Positions 1 through 12,700 of a stretch of 64,000 nt of DNA are shown piece by piece. The notes below the pieces were generated by a model. The model saw only the letters and a program-made list of their open reading frames with translations, made no database searches and had not been told where the DNA came from. How positions within the stretch are numbered: position 1 is the first letter of the stretch; each line of letters begins with the position of its first letter. Origin of the DNA: Trichobilharzia szidati (taxonomy: Eukaryota > Platyhelminthes > Trematoda > Strigeidida > Schistosomatidae); assembly GCA_944472155.2 (NCBI GenBank), contig OX235279.1, positions 119,404,110 to 119,468,109 of the forward strand, written 5' to 3'. The position numbers and the translations under genes are program-made.

Positions 1-685
1 GGCGAAATTCACCTTACAGACGCACATCGTTTATGGTGATCTGCAGAGGATGAGCGCACTTTTAGACTTGACAATTTTGGTAACTACAAACCTAAAAGTA
101 GGGCTCGCCCCTGTATTGACTATGAACAACATTCAGAAATACTGGGGTAACAAGCATGGTTTTCAAAGTTGTTTGTTCGTCTACCACCTTGACGCAGGGT
201 GCCATTTCATAGTCTTAAATGAAATTTAACGGAAGCCTTGTCGTTCTGCAGCCCATAGGGGATGGAATCCCTTAAGTTCATTAGGGTCGTCGATTCGCCA
301 TTTCTATATTCATGGACAAATTTCTGCACTTGGCGTTTAAGTTTTTCATTTCCTTGCAGGTTAGTCTTCTCTATTAAGAATCCATTCTAGATTTTCTGTA
401 GTTTCCTTTTAGTACTACATAAAGCGATTTCATATTAAAATAAGTTCATTTGATGTAACAGCGACACAGCATTAATCACTTGACTTTCCCCATAATCATA
501 ATATTGAATTATATTTTATCGCACTCCCTAATTTCTACTCGTATACTATTAATACACGCAATAACCAGTTACTCGACTAAAAAGTTTTCAAAATAAACAT
601 ACAAAAATTCATCCTAATTTATTTTTCCTACCACATTTGTTACTGAGTATTCATAAAACCAGTCTCCTGTTGCATTCTTCGCCAG
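1..685. other. Upstream intron sequence, no gene seen
   Basis: A+T-rich sequence without a convincing ORF or repeat. It is taken as intron because the exon at 686 enters in phase 1. Confidence 0.4.
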
Positions 686-981
686 CAGATATCACTCGAC
701 CGAATAGTGCTGATAGTTCGCAGCAGCAGAATACTAATTCCTGTCAAAGTTCAAGTGCTGCCATTTCAGTGGAGGAGCGTTTACGAAGAGTGCGCGCTGC
801 GGAGCAGCTCAGGCAGCAACAGAGGTATGCCGCATACGTTGAAGCTCAACGCCAAGCGGAAGTAGCGCGGATGCGTTTACAAGAAGAACGTAAACGTAAG
901 ATTGAAGAAATGCGACAAAAAGAACAAAAGCGTAGACTGGATGCCTTAGAACGTCGTGCAGCCCTGGAGATGTCAAATCAA
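686..981 (+). CDS. MAP7-like gene, first visible exon (N-terminal coiled coil)
   Basis: Open from an acceptor at CCAG (exon from 686, or 689 after GCCAGCAG) to the donor GTAAGA at 982, leaving in phase 0. It encodes a Ser/Gln-rich lead, then a basic helix with VEERLRRVRAAEQLRQQQ and RMRLQEERKRKIEEMRQK. This resembles the first microtubule-binding coiled coil of MAP7. It enters in phase 1, so at least one coding exon lies upstream, outside the window. Confidence 0.75.
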
Positions 982-3739
982 GTAAGAGTTTAACACACTA
1001 ACTTGCTACTAGCGTTAAGAACATATTAAAATACCTCTTTATTAGTGATTTCATGTCCTTAATTCTCTTTATCCACATCAACGATTTATTGACACGGAGT
1101 CATTAGTCATCTGTTTATGCATGTAAACAGGCCACAGCACAACAAATGGTAAATACTTGGGAAACTATCCAGGCTAGAAATCGCTTGCTAATTGTTTTTC
1201 AACGTATGCTTCTTACATACATTGATATATTCAGATTACAGTATATTAACGTAAGTGGTACCAAGAAAGTGGGCGAAAACAGAAGCAATGGTCTTTTAAG
1301 GCAACGTTAAAGTTTCTGATTGTGTCACACAATCAAAGTACCAAAACTACTTACAAAATATGTTTTAAAATACCACTGGATGTAATATCAGAAGTAAAGG
1401 TTCACCGATGAATACCATCAACCTATGTCTTTTGCTGAGTGACTCGTGATATCCGAATGCTCCAATTTATTATCAAAGCGGTGTGCATTTCCCATGCATT
1501 TTGCATATGACTGCAGTACTTATTGGGTAATGATAGCAAATATTGTTTATTATGTTCTGGTTAGGTTGTCGAGTTTTGCTTTCCACTTAGCTTCAGATGC
1601 TATTATTCACAATTGAAGGTCTTTCCTCTTTTTGAATCGTTTATACTTATTTATTCTAAGTGAATTGATATTGACAGCTTCGTGTCACTCATTCATTAAT
1701 AAAATTTTTTAATTAATTCAGGAATTCCTGATGCTAAGTTTCTATAACGAAATCCTAAGGTTGTTACAAAATTGTTCTCATACTGCAGAATCATCTGTAG
1801 TCAAAGATTTTTGATGTATTTTGTGTTGATATCAATATCTGTAAACTAGCATATCTGATAAATTAAACTACCTTAGTAGATGTCTGGAATCAAAGGTTAT
1901 GTTGTGAGGTATGGAACTATGGCTTGTTTGTTAGGCACTCAAGTTCCAACCACTGTGTGCAATCTAGGTATTGTGATTAGTCCTCATAGAGTAGATATAG
2001 CTCATTACCAACTGCATGTAAGTACAATTGGTTGGGAAAACAAAGTGCAGATCATTAGTTTTTTAGCCAAGATGTGCGGATCTGTAAGATATCTTCACAA
2101 ATTTACTGTTTTCTTAAGTTTGTTAATGTTCACTTCCCAGCCACATTGCTAATGCTTCCTGTAAAATTTCCATTTTTTTAGGCACGAATTGATGCTATAC
2201 GTGAACGCTCTGCAATCCGTTTTGGAAACAGTACCACTGGCCGCAGGCATACAGAAAAGAGAAATTGTGGACGCACATCAAGCGCTTCTCCTTCACTGGG
2301 TGTCACAAGGAATCCAAGCAGCCTGATGACTACTTCTTGTGTAGTGGCGTTCGGTAGTAGTTCCCCCAGATCTATATGTACGCAACCAAGTCCAGCAGCT
2401 TTACGTTTGAAACAGACTTTCGAAGCACGACTAGCTAGCTATCTTACTGGGCGACATAGCGGGTGCTTTTTTACAGCAACTGCAACACCATATTATTCGT
2501 GCTTTATAGATCCATCACATGTACCTCGGCCCCCAACCTGTGTATATAAATCGAGGCTCAGTAATCGAGGTGTAGTGCAGTCTAGGCGAGCTGCCTCAGC
2601 TCATGCTTCTGTTTTACGCCAGCATAAGTCATCATTCACTCGGGTTACTCATGCTCGACGTCAGCAAACTCCTCTCGCTAACAAAAACACTATTTTCAAG
2701 TCCGGTCAATCTGTCAGCACTAAAGACTCGAAATCCCCCAACACTTCCACAATTTCCGACGGGCACAATTCCGAGTATACCCAAACCAGTGAAGGTTTGT
2801 CCGCACCCCTCTCGTGCCTGCTACTCCTGCATCAGAAAAAAAAACATTTTCCATGAAACGGATTATCATTTATCATGCATGCTGCTTCTTATATCTCTTA
2901 CATAAGCCTACGTATATGTTTACCCTAGCATCCAATTCGTGGTGAAGCTGCTCTCATGATTTTCTGCTGCTTTTCTGGAACTAATATATATGCATGTTAC
3001 GTTTGTAGGTGTAGATATTTACATGAGTGCGTGTGTACGTTTGATTTCATCATAATGCTAGGAGGGTGAATTACTTTATAAATTCACCAATAAATCCCTC
3101 ACTATTTTAGTGATTAATTTCATCTGACATGGGTTTGGTGTAGAAACGATGCATCCTAATTCGCAAATTAATTTTTCATCCCAAAATTTTTCTGTGTAAT
3201 CTGCGTATAACTACGGGTATTAACTGAATCGACTCCTCATAATCGTATGTGTAGTTTTCTGCCTTGCTTCTATGATTTACCATTGAAATCAGTATAGTTT
3301 TATGTATAACTTACGGTGACTAACAATCCTGAGCTGTTGTTCCGTACAGGTGAAATAGGTAACCGCTGGTGTTGTTTATCTTAATACATTAAATTTGCTA
3401 TTTTAATTTATGCAGTGTTTATATTATAGGATGATCCTGATATTTATGTTTGAAGTTAATCCTTCTAGTCATGATATTTTAAATAAAATGAAGTCAGTGC
3501 GAAATTCTGCAGTTTATCAGTATTTGAACTTTAAGTGATCCTTTACAGTCTGTTAAGCAGTACAGATAGAAGGGATAAATGCCTTTTAGGTCCCAAGAGA
3601 ACTTTACCAATAGATGTAGATGTGCTACTTTAAGAAGTTGCTACTTATGTCAGCAAATATTTGGAATAAATGTGAAACATTTCTTTGCTATCATTTAACG
3701 CATTATTATTAATTCGCTATAGTTGACATGCCTATTTTC

Positions 3740-3774
<35 letters not shown>

Positions 3775-6700
3775 TCTGCACAGATTTCGAACCTTTTTAT
3801 ATCTGGTCCACTATCTAAATAATATAACAGATTGGTTCATTCGCTTTTTGGTGTCCGTATATCATATGTGTTCGTTTGTGTACCAATGAAATTTTAAACA
3901 GCCTGCTAGTATAACTTTGTGCTTGTTAGTTATATCCCGTTGTGCTTTCTCCAACATGATAGTTTTTCTACTTGATTCATTTATTTTGCAGTTGGTGTTC
4001 ATTCATACTTTTTAAAGGATTTGGTTTACAATGTGCTAGTATTAACAGTGTTTTATGGTGTTATTTAATTTAGGTTAGATTTGGCCATATACATTATATC
4101 AACACAGGACACTTCTATATTTAAATGTCATTATCCTGCGTTAGAGGTGCAACCTAGGTAGATATTATTCGGTTTATGGTTGTCCTAAACATTGCTTAGC
4201 CTGGTATTCTTAACTACTTAGCACGGGTGGGTGTAACAAGATGAGATTCGCTCTCTACATCAATACTTCGTACGATTATCTAGAAGGAAGTCATTTATCA
4301 GATAATGCAGGCAATTATTTGGCGTCTCTGTACTCTCGTAGACATCTTAATACTATAGTCATTGTGCCCTGTTTACCACACGTATTCCATTCTAATTCAT
4401 TTAAGTTTATAATTGTTAAGGTCTAAGCGATACTTGCATGTATTCGAATTATTTTGAAACAGCTATGCATGCACTTTAATGATTGACTGGCTGTTGTTCT
4501 TGTAATTATACTTTGTTGTTAGATTCACTGTACTTTTTCCTCAGTCCGGCTTTTTTCATCTTGTGTCCATTTTCGCTCAACATCTCCATCACAAATCGTT
4601 CATTCAATTAGATCATAATAGGTGTTTGGCTGCATGTTATACTATACTGCCACTATTCCTACAAAGTACTTAAATGTATCTTTTATTGTTCATCTTAGTA
4701 GTGCCGAACAGATCCAGTTCATCAAATGAATGTGATAAGATTGGTCGTCCAAATTATCGTGGCACCTTGAATTCTCACCGATCGACCACACCCACGGTTC
4801 CTGCGGATACTATACGACCTATTAGTAAGTTATTACCTTACAGACTTACTGCAATATCCATCTTAATAAATAAAAATAATACACAATATATTTTCCATTT
4901 TGATGTTGCAAGGTGCTTTTCCCTTCTTCCTATTGGATGGGTTTATTTAATATGACAAAAAGTGATACAGTTTTAACAACTGGATACAAGTTATAGTTAA
5001 TAACTGAGAGTTCGTTGTTTTATTGCATTGATTGTGGCACCGTTACGACGTCAGTCTGGCTATCAAAGGTCGGGTTTACAGTGCTTTCGTGTGGGCTGTA
5101 TTGCTCTACACCTGTGAAACCTGGCCTCTCTGAGCTGAGGATGTACGGCCACTCTGTGTATTCGGCCATTGCTGTCTCTGCAGCATTGCTTGTATTCGAT
5201 GGCATCATCGCGTGAGTAATTCTGAGGTTCGGTGGCGTGCGTTTGGTCACAGTGGAGATCACCATTCGTTGAGTGTTGTTATATGGAAACACCGGCTTCA
5301 GTGGCTTGTACGTGTGCCGCGAATGTCATCCCGGAGGCTCTCCTACATGTCTCTGTTCGCTAGCCCCGGGACTGGATGGAAAAAGCAGAGAGGTGGTCAT
5401 CCCATGACGTAGCGTCGCGGGATGAAGGATATTTGTGTTAGGTTAGCATCAATTAGTGCGCCTCGATTCCCTGGTCCGAAAGATAGTTCGAATCAGTGGC
5501 TCGCAGTCAATGGAGAAGGTGCTGCGATATCCTTCTTTCCTCCCTTACCGACGATAGTTGACGAATGCTGTTTGAACTTGTTAAATATGACTGTTTTTCT
5601 TCCAGATGATGTACTTTATCCTTTCCCTACCTATATTTTTTATTACTTTTTATCTATGTTGTTTTATTATTATTGTGTGGCGCATCTGTTAGGTGCCGTA
5701 TTCCACCAAGTTTTTTGTGGTTAAATAAAAAGTTGATAACTCATTCATTAGATTCAGACTCAACTTCCGGCGTTATCACCAAATTACAGCTGTTTAATCG
5801 CAGGTCTGGTATATTATTAATAAATGTACTACATGTAATGACAGCACAAAACGTTTCACATTTCGTGGAAGGATTTATCTAATATCTGGCAGTTCAAAAT
5901 GAAGAAGATGGTTGTCTTACCGAGTCCTGCTCGCCAAAACAGTAAAGTGACATCAGAGGTTGAATCATTATTGTTATCATTACATAAGTTTATTTTCGTG
6001 TTTGCATGTGAACCAAACAGGCTTGTACGCTAGTTGAGGCTTTTGTATTTTGGAGCACGCATCCACATGACTTTCCAACTTCCCCTCTGTCTCCCCTGAT
6101 GAAGACTGGATCTTCTTATTCTTTTCATCGTTACTTTACGGACACTCCAATTGTGTGAGGGTAGGATGCGAACAAGCGTATTTCCTAGAAAATTTTTAGG
6201 AAAAGGTGTAAAATTTATGTATATGCAAGGGAAACATGTGGCATTCTGAGGAACTATAACCCAGGCCTGAAGTAGTTTAAAAGCTATAGGGTATCACGTT
6301 TGAACTGACTGTTAGACTATCATTGCAGACCAGGTATCAAACTAAAATTTGCGTCTGTGACTCGTGTGTGCATTAAATTTGGCTTGAGTACTCTGAATAT
6401 TTGTCTTTATAGTAGGTCGTCACTTAACGCATCTGACGAACCAGCTTCATTGCTTCAGTCGAATTGTATGGATAACGCTTGGATCATAATTATCATACTC
6501 CAACTCCAACGAAATAAATGATAGTACCATTTTATTCTGCAAAAACTGTTGCTCTTGCTTTGTTCAAATTCATTAAGGGAAAGAAATGTATGAAATTATC
6601 ATACTATTCATTAGTTCACAGAAATAAAAACCTGATAAAAATGTGCCAATAAATCACTTTAAAATTCAGATCATTTTTTCAATCCTACCTCTGCAGTGTT

Positions 6701-9700
6701 GGCCACGTAACTTTCGTGTGTAAGCAAACAATATATGAATACCTTATTCTTATGAAAAAATTTTTTTACACTAATCCACTTACTATTACTACTATTACTG
6801 TTATTCTTTAAAGTAATGATTATGAAAACTGTAATTTAAATCAATGAGTTAGTAAGATAATTTTTATTGCTGGTTTGTGAGTTTAACTACATATCATTTA
6901 AGAGCAGCACTCCCATTGTGTTACGAAATGAAATACGGGATAACACAAGTTGTTGACGTAGAAGTTCATTACGTTTCTTAAAAGACCCGGTGGTCCTGAA
7001 CTCCATTTAAGAAAAAGTTATACCGTTGAAGTTCCTCGAATTCAGGATGAAGTAGCTATCCAGCAAGTATCAGTACATGCCAATTTGTGATGAGAAAGTA
7101 TATTAAAACTGGCTTTTTGGCTATTAGGATTGTTGTTTACCCTGCATACTGTTTAATTGTAAGGATTTGATTTAACTGCATACTTTTGGATTCTGACTGA
7201 AGGCTGTTTAAATTTTTATTTCGGTTTTAGAAAATCTTCAAACGACCAAACGGAACAACAGTGCCCGCATACCTCCCTTAATGTCCAAGTCGGTTTCTGG
7301 AGATAGCTTACACCAGCGTACTAGGGCGAAACCCATACTCCCGTCCAAGCCCCGCTCACCCCCGGCCAGCACATCAAAGACTCAGGTAAGTTTCTTTTAA
7401 AAGACCCATACTATTATCTTTAGTATTTTTCATTTGTACCACTCTTAGTAATGAAATATTTACCACTGCTCCTGTCGTAATTTATTAGATTTTGATTCTT
7501 AGTAAATAAAGCAAATAAATAGTGCTTTGTACGATAAGACTATCCGTCTTTGATCAGAGGTATCCATGTAGTACAATATAATCAGTGTTAATGCAATTAG
7601 TCCTATAGTGTTAAGTGAGGAGGGAAAGCCCAATCCACAAGATTTTGAAGTTAAGCCAATTAAGATAGCTAGAACATGTGTTAGTCATGCTTTCCCATAC
7701 GAGTATTGCTATATGTAATAGGATTTGGTTGAGGAATTGTTAAGGTATAGTTAAATGGAAAATGTTGTCACTCTATGAAGTCTGACTGTGAGTTCGAGTC
7801 ACGTGGCTGGTGTAGACTGTCTGACATAAAATTACAGCGGTACTACTGAACCAGAAGCCAAATGTGCCGAATATAAATAAAAACGAGCAACTCGCCTTAA
7901 AACACCTACAACAGGATAAGTCAATTATCCTATGAGAACGAGTTGGCGTTCCTGGACTGTTTAGTAAAAAGAAAACTAGATGGCAAATTTAAAATAAACA
8001 TTTTCAGAAAGCCGACAAATTCGGATAGATACCTAGATTACTTTTCAGCTCACCCATTTACCACCAAAGTAACTGTGGCCAAGAATCTCATTAACAGAGC
8101 CAAACGTCTAGTTACTAAGGAGGAAGACATTAGCAAGGAACTAAAATTGGTTCAATCCACTCTTGAATCAAATAATTATCCTAAAGCTTTCATAAAAAGA
8201 TATTTGAAATGTGAAGACAAGGATGAATCGAAACTTGATGCTGAGGATTGGGTTAGTACAGCGATGATTCCTTACCGATGAAATAAAGCGAATCCTTAAC
8301 GATCATAACATAAGTGTATTTTCGTGCAACTAACACCTTACGCTCATCACTGGTGAAGGTTAAGGATAAAATGGAACAAGAAGACCAGCAGAATTGTGTA
8401 TAACAGATCAATTGTGGGGATTGTAACGCTGTATATGTAGGAAAAACTTCCAGACAGGTAAATATAAGAGTGAAAGAGCATTAACAATGTCTAAAGGTGG
8501 TTCCAAAGACCTCTGCAGACTTGAAGAAGCTAGAAAACAACTCAGCGATTGCACAGTATTCGATAGAAATGGGACATAAAATCGACTTTGATAGGACTAA
8601 GGTTCTATAGAAGGGTTTTGGTTCATATAAAGAAAGACTGACTGCAGAAGCCCTACATATATGGGTGAATCCCAACAGTTTGAACGGACGTGAAGGTGTG
8701 ATGTTAGCTGATGCATGGCAAATCCTGAATAATAAATAAAATTGGATATTTATCAACAATATTCATTCTTAGTCAAAATCCCCGATTCTCTAACAAGTGT
8801 TTTATGGCTGTGCACCCACACACACCATTGTATACTGCATATACACATATATTTTTAACAAAAGTAGACTAATTTTGAAAGTTTGAGGTCAAAATTTGAT
8901 CACAGTTCATACAATTTTTGTTTATTATACCTGTTGATACCTGTTTCATGATTCATATGACAAGACAAACAATTAAAAACAGGAGATGTTCCTTTTATAT
9001 ATAAACCTCTGTTATGTTAATTTCGATTATTTTCCCTGAAGAAGTTCGGACCAGATTGCCAAACGAAACGTTGGAATTAATCATTTCAATTTCGCTGAGA
9101 TTTTACAAATATAATTTTTACAAATGTCTACTTCTCACTCGGCGCTCAACTGTTGTGCAACTATCCGATCAGATCTTGATCACAGTTCATATGTATACGC
9201 ATCACTTGTTCTCAAGCGTTTTGTGCTGCGTGTAGTTGAACTGAGAATGTACATATGGTGTAAACTGAGTCTGCTGTTATATATTAGTTTGTTCACGGAA
9301 TATGTATTTCTATGTGTTGCTTCTCTAATTTCATATTTTTCTAAGGAGTTTGAGACGGATCTTACCAATCTGGTGCCTCCACCCAAGTCTGACAATTTAG
9401 AAACTAACACCCAAATGACAGATAATACTGCCTCTAAGACGAGGCCTGCGGATAAATCTGTGCTCCCTGTCGTCTCTGGAGAAGTTATAAATAACGTAGA
9501 GTCGGCAGCAAATGTTATTCCGCAAGTAGGCCCAATTACGGCTGAAACTCATCGATCGGGAGAAGGCGCTGTCCTGCCTGAAAACGAAGCGGCGATTTAT
9601 CGAGCTAAGTTAGTAGAACAACGTCGGTTAGCAAAAGAGCGAATGGAGGAAGAGCAAAGGTGAGTCCGTGTCGTCTGCACTGTACATGTTTAAAGTCATT

Positions 9701-12700
9701 TTTATTATACCAATTCTTGACAAATGAGGCTTGTGTCCAAAGCTCCGTAAACCTATTACAATCTGATCATAAGTTCATGAAGTGTCACCTGTGACCTAGT
9801 ACAGGAAAGTGACTTACGTTGGACGATTGAATTCCTTAGTTATCTGTTACCATTTGTTATCCACGGCGTAAAATCTGCATGCTACTTAACAACCTCCATT
9901 AAATCTGTATATGCGGTGCTAAACCTTCATCTGATCATCTCACTTAGATTGGAATTGCCACAAACGCCAGTTGTCTGGTAGTCATCGAACTGGTAAAACA
10001 TACTCAAAAAGAGCCAACTGGCGCCAAATCATAAGAGGCGTGATCATACAACGGTGCGTTTGAAGCTACTTCATTGACTAGCTGTATTCTTTGTGAAACA
10101 AGGCATGCTTATATAACAAATATTAAGAGGAATAAGCACATGATCTCTCATGTGGATTAAAAGTAAAATGATTTATCTCATTATGTTTTGTAAACTTGAG
10201 CTTGTGTGTAAGAAGTTGCGTTTCAATTTTGTCTATCTCTAGACGAATGGAGGAACAAAATCGTATAAAAAAAGAACAAGAAAGACTAGCTGCAGAAGAA
10301 GAGGAGCGTTTACGGAAAGAGGAAGCTCAACGGGCCATAGAAGCTAGGAAAGCTGCTGAAGTAATTATTTCGCTTTATTGTTCTGTTTTCTAGTTGTACT
10401 TTTTGAGTAGTACTCCTAAAAATCCCTTTATGATGATAAATATCGTACAAAAGATTTGAATTTTGTAAAGATATACGAGGATTTATATTGCTGTACTAAA
10501 TAAATTTTGACCGGTTTTTACAACTCACCCGTTTTGGTGGTAACGTATACCGTCTGGCTCAGAATGATGCGAAATGAAGTTGCAGGATCATTAAGAGTTT
10601 GGTTGTAAGTGCATTCATTTGCTTCACATGGAAACTAGCAAGCAGATTTCTAGACAGACCCACGGGTAAATGCCAGCAAATGATAAAAATATACTTTTTT
10701 ATTGACAGTGAATTTGTTCTCTCTTTCTATTTTAGTATCTTTTTGAAGGTGTTACTATCTTTGATCATATTATTTTTTATAACTTTCGGTTCTCTACAGA
10801 CATAAAACACTACAACTTAGGCTGATATTCAGCAGTTTTAGGTTTGTCTATCGTGGAGTTGAGATTCTTTAGCTTAAGCACTCGTCTGTGAGCTAGTGGT
10901 TCAAATTTCACTCCGCCTGGTTGAGCCTTGGTGACGAGATAGTGTCATCAAGTTTCAGACAGTAAGTATGGCTCATAACCACCGGCATATGAAGAAATTT
11001 GCTCTGGGGAGCCGAGTTCTAACAACAGGATGTTCGCCACTGTTAAAAGTGTCCATATACTAATACTGTCGCATATTTTTAAAAGCGCTGAAGTACCTCT
11101 GCGTCTAATAACTTCGTTATTTTCATAACTCCTGTTAACAATATACGATTGTATCATCCTCTTGTTTTTATTCTATGAAACTATCAAGCGTCAGGCTGAA
11201 GAAGAACGCCTCAAAAAGAAACAGCAAATTGAAGAAGAGAGAGTAATGCTTAAAAAGAAACTGGATAGTATTATGTCCCGTGTTAAGCGCCCTGTTGGCA
11301 CCGGACCCGTGAGTACGTCCGAATTACCTACCGCCAACATTAGCGATATGGATAGTTCAGTCACATCGGCACCTGCTGTTAACGGTACTCAAACCGTTAA
11401 CTCGAAGGAAGAGGTCAATACTCAAGACCTGAATGCCGTGGCGAATAATCTCGTCACACCCACAGTCAACAATGATAAAGAGGTGGAATCTCGGGTAAGT
11501 TTATTCGACATGAGTATATTGTTAGCTTCATACATTTATTCCCCTCTATGAATTTGAATGAAGCAAGAACAACAGTTTTTGCAGAATAAGGTGGTACCAT
11601 CATTTATTTCGTTGCCTTCTCATCAGTCACTTGCAGCCTGAATAAATTATTAAGTTTATGTACAGAAAAGTTTTAACATACTTGAAAATTTTACACAATG
11701 CCAGTTGACAGGAGGTTCCAAACTTAATGAACAATGCCCAGAAAATTACATTTAATATAGTTTTTACACAGGGAGAAGGCAACGAAATAAATAATAGTAC
11801 TATCTTATTCTACAAAAACTGTTGTTCTTGCTTTATTTATATTAATGACTATCGTTGTGGCGTACCTCTTTCTTTTTACATTATTCCTTCGCATATCATC
11901 AGTCTAAAGGGAGTAGTGACATCTCTAACCTTGTTCAAGTTTACAGTTAGGCTACCAAACAGAGGATGCGGCAGAACATAATGTACCGTACAGTGGTGTC
12001 ACATGCTAGTGGTAAATCTACTGCAAAGCTGTCAATGATAATTTGGATGAGTATGTGTTTCTTATGAAATTGAACTTCATTGTTAAACTATTCTATCCAT
12101 AAATACACATCTGTTTTAGACAAAGTATAAAGGCAGAATATTATGAGGAAACGTATTAAGTTGTACATGAAAACCTTTTGAGGCATGGCTTGAAGTTTGG
12201 TTTAGTCGCAATATTAATATGCGCAAAGTCAAATGAATTCAACTATCAGGCAGTATTGCCATATACAGATTCAGTGAAGGTATAGTATGCCCTATTTTCT
12301 AGTTTTATGAGGAAGTAGTTTCTGCACTTATTGCTAGCTAGAACGTGTACTTGGTATCAGGCAAGAAGAACAAAGATTAAGTACATATGTTCATGACCCC
12401 TTTAAAGTCCCTCAGTCACTTCCGAATTTCCTCATGATACAATGTATTAGTGTTTTGAGAAATCTCGTGTATTTTTTGAACAATTCCTTTCACATGATAG
12501 TGTATTGGGAATAAATTTCAATGTATTATGTATACTTTTTATACTTTATATTTCGTTTTAAACAATTTTTTTTTGAATCAAGAATTAAGTGTGTAGTGTG
12601 GCAGTTGTGTGGTGGAATATATTTGTCTGAAACAAATTTTGCGTATACCACTAGGCTGTGAGTAACATCGGTTGTGTGAGAAAGTCAGTGATGCACTACA

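Larger units (their letters stand above)
7931..9157 (+). mobile_element. Penelope-like element PLE-D, 5'-truncated and decayed
   Basis: Starts inside the RT domain (FLDCLVKR, then FRKPTNSDRYLDYF, as in PLE fingers/thumb). After frame breaks it continues into a GIY-YIG endonuclease remnant (CNAVYVGKTSRQVNIRVKEH near 8410-8480) and a C-terminal block (YKERLTAEALHIW near 8630). A hammerhead-like fold lies in the 3' region at 9031-9078. A near-perfect 9-bp target duplication, CAATTATCC / CAACTATCC, flanks it at 7922-7930 and 9158-9166. It sits in intron 4 in the sense direction and is related to PLE-C at 29180. Confidence 0.8.

Noticed and set aside
1880..2152. 90-codon ORF in MAP7-like intron 1
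   Set aside because: No domain, no splice support, composition like the surrounding intron.
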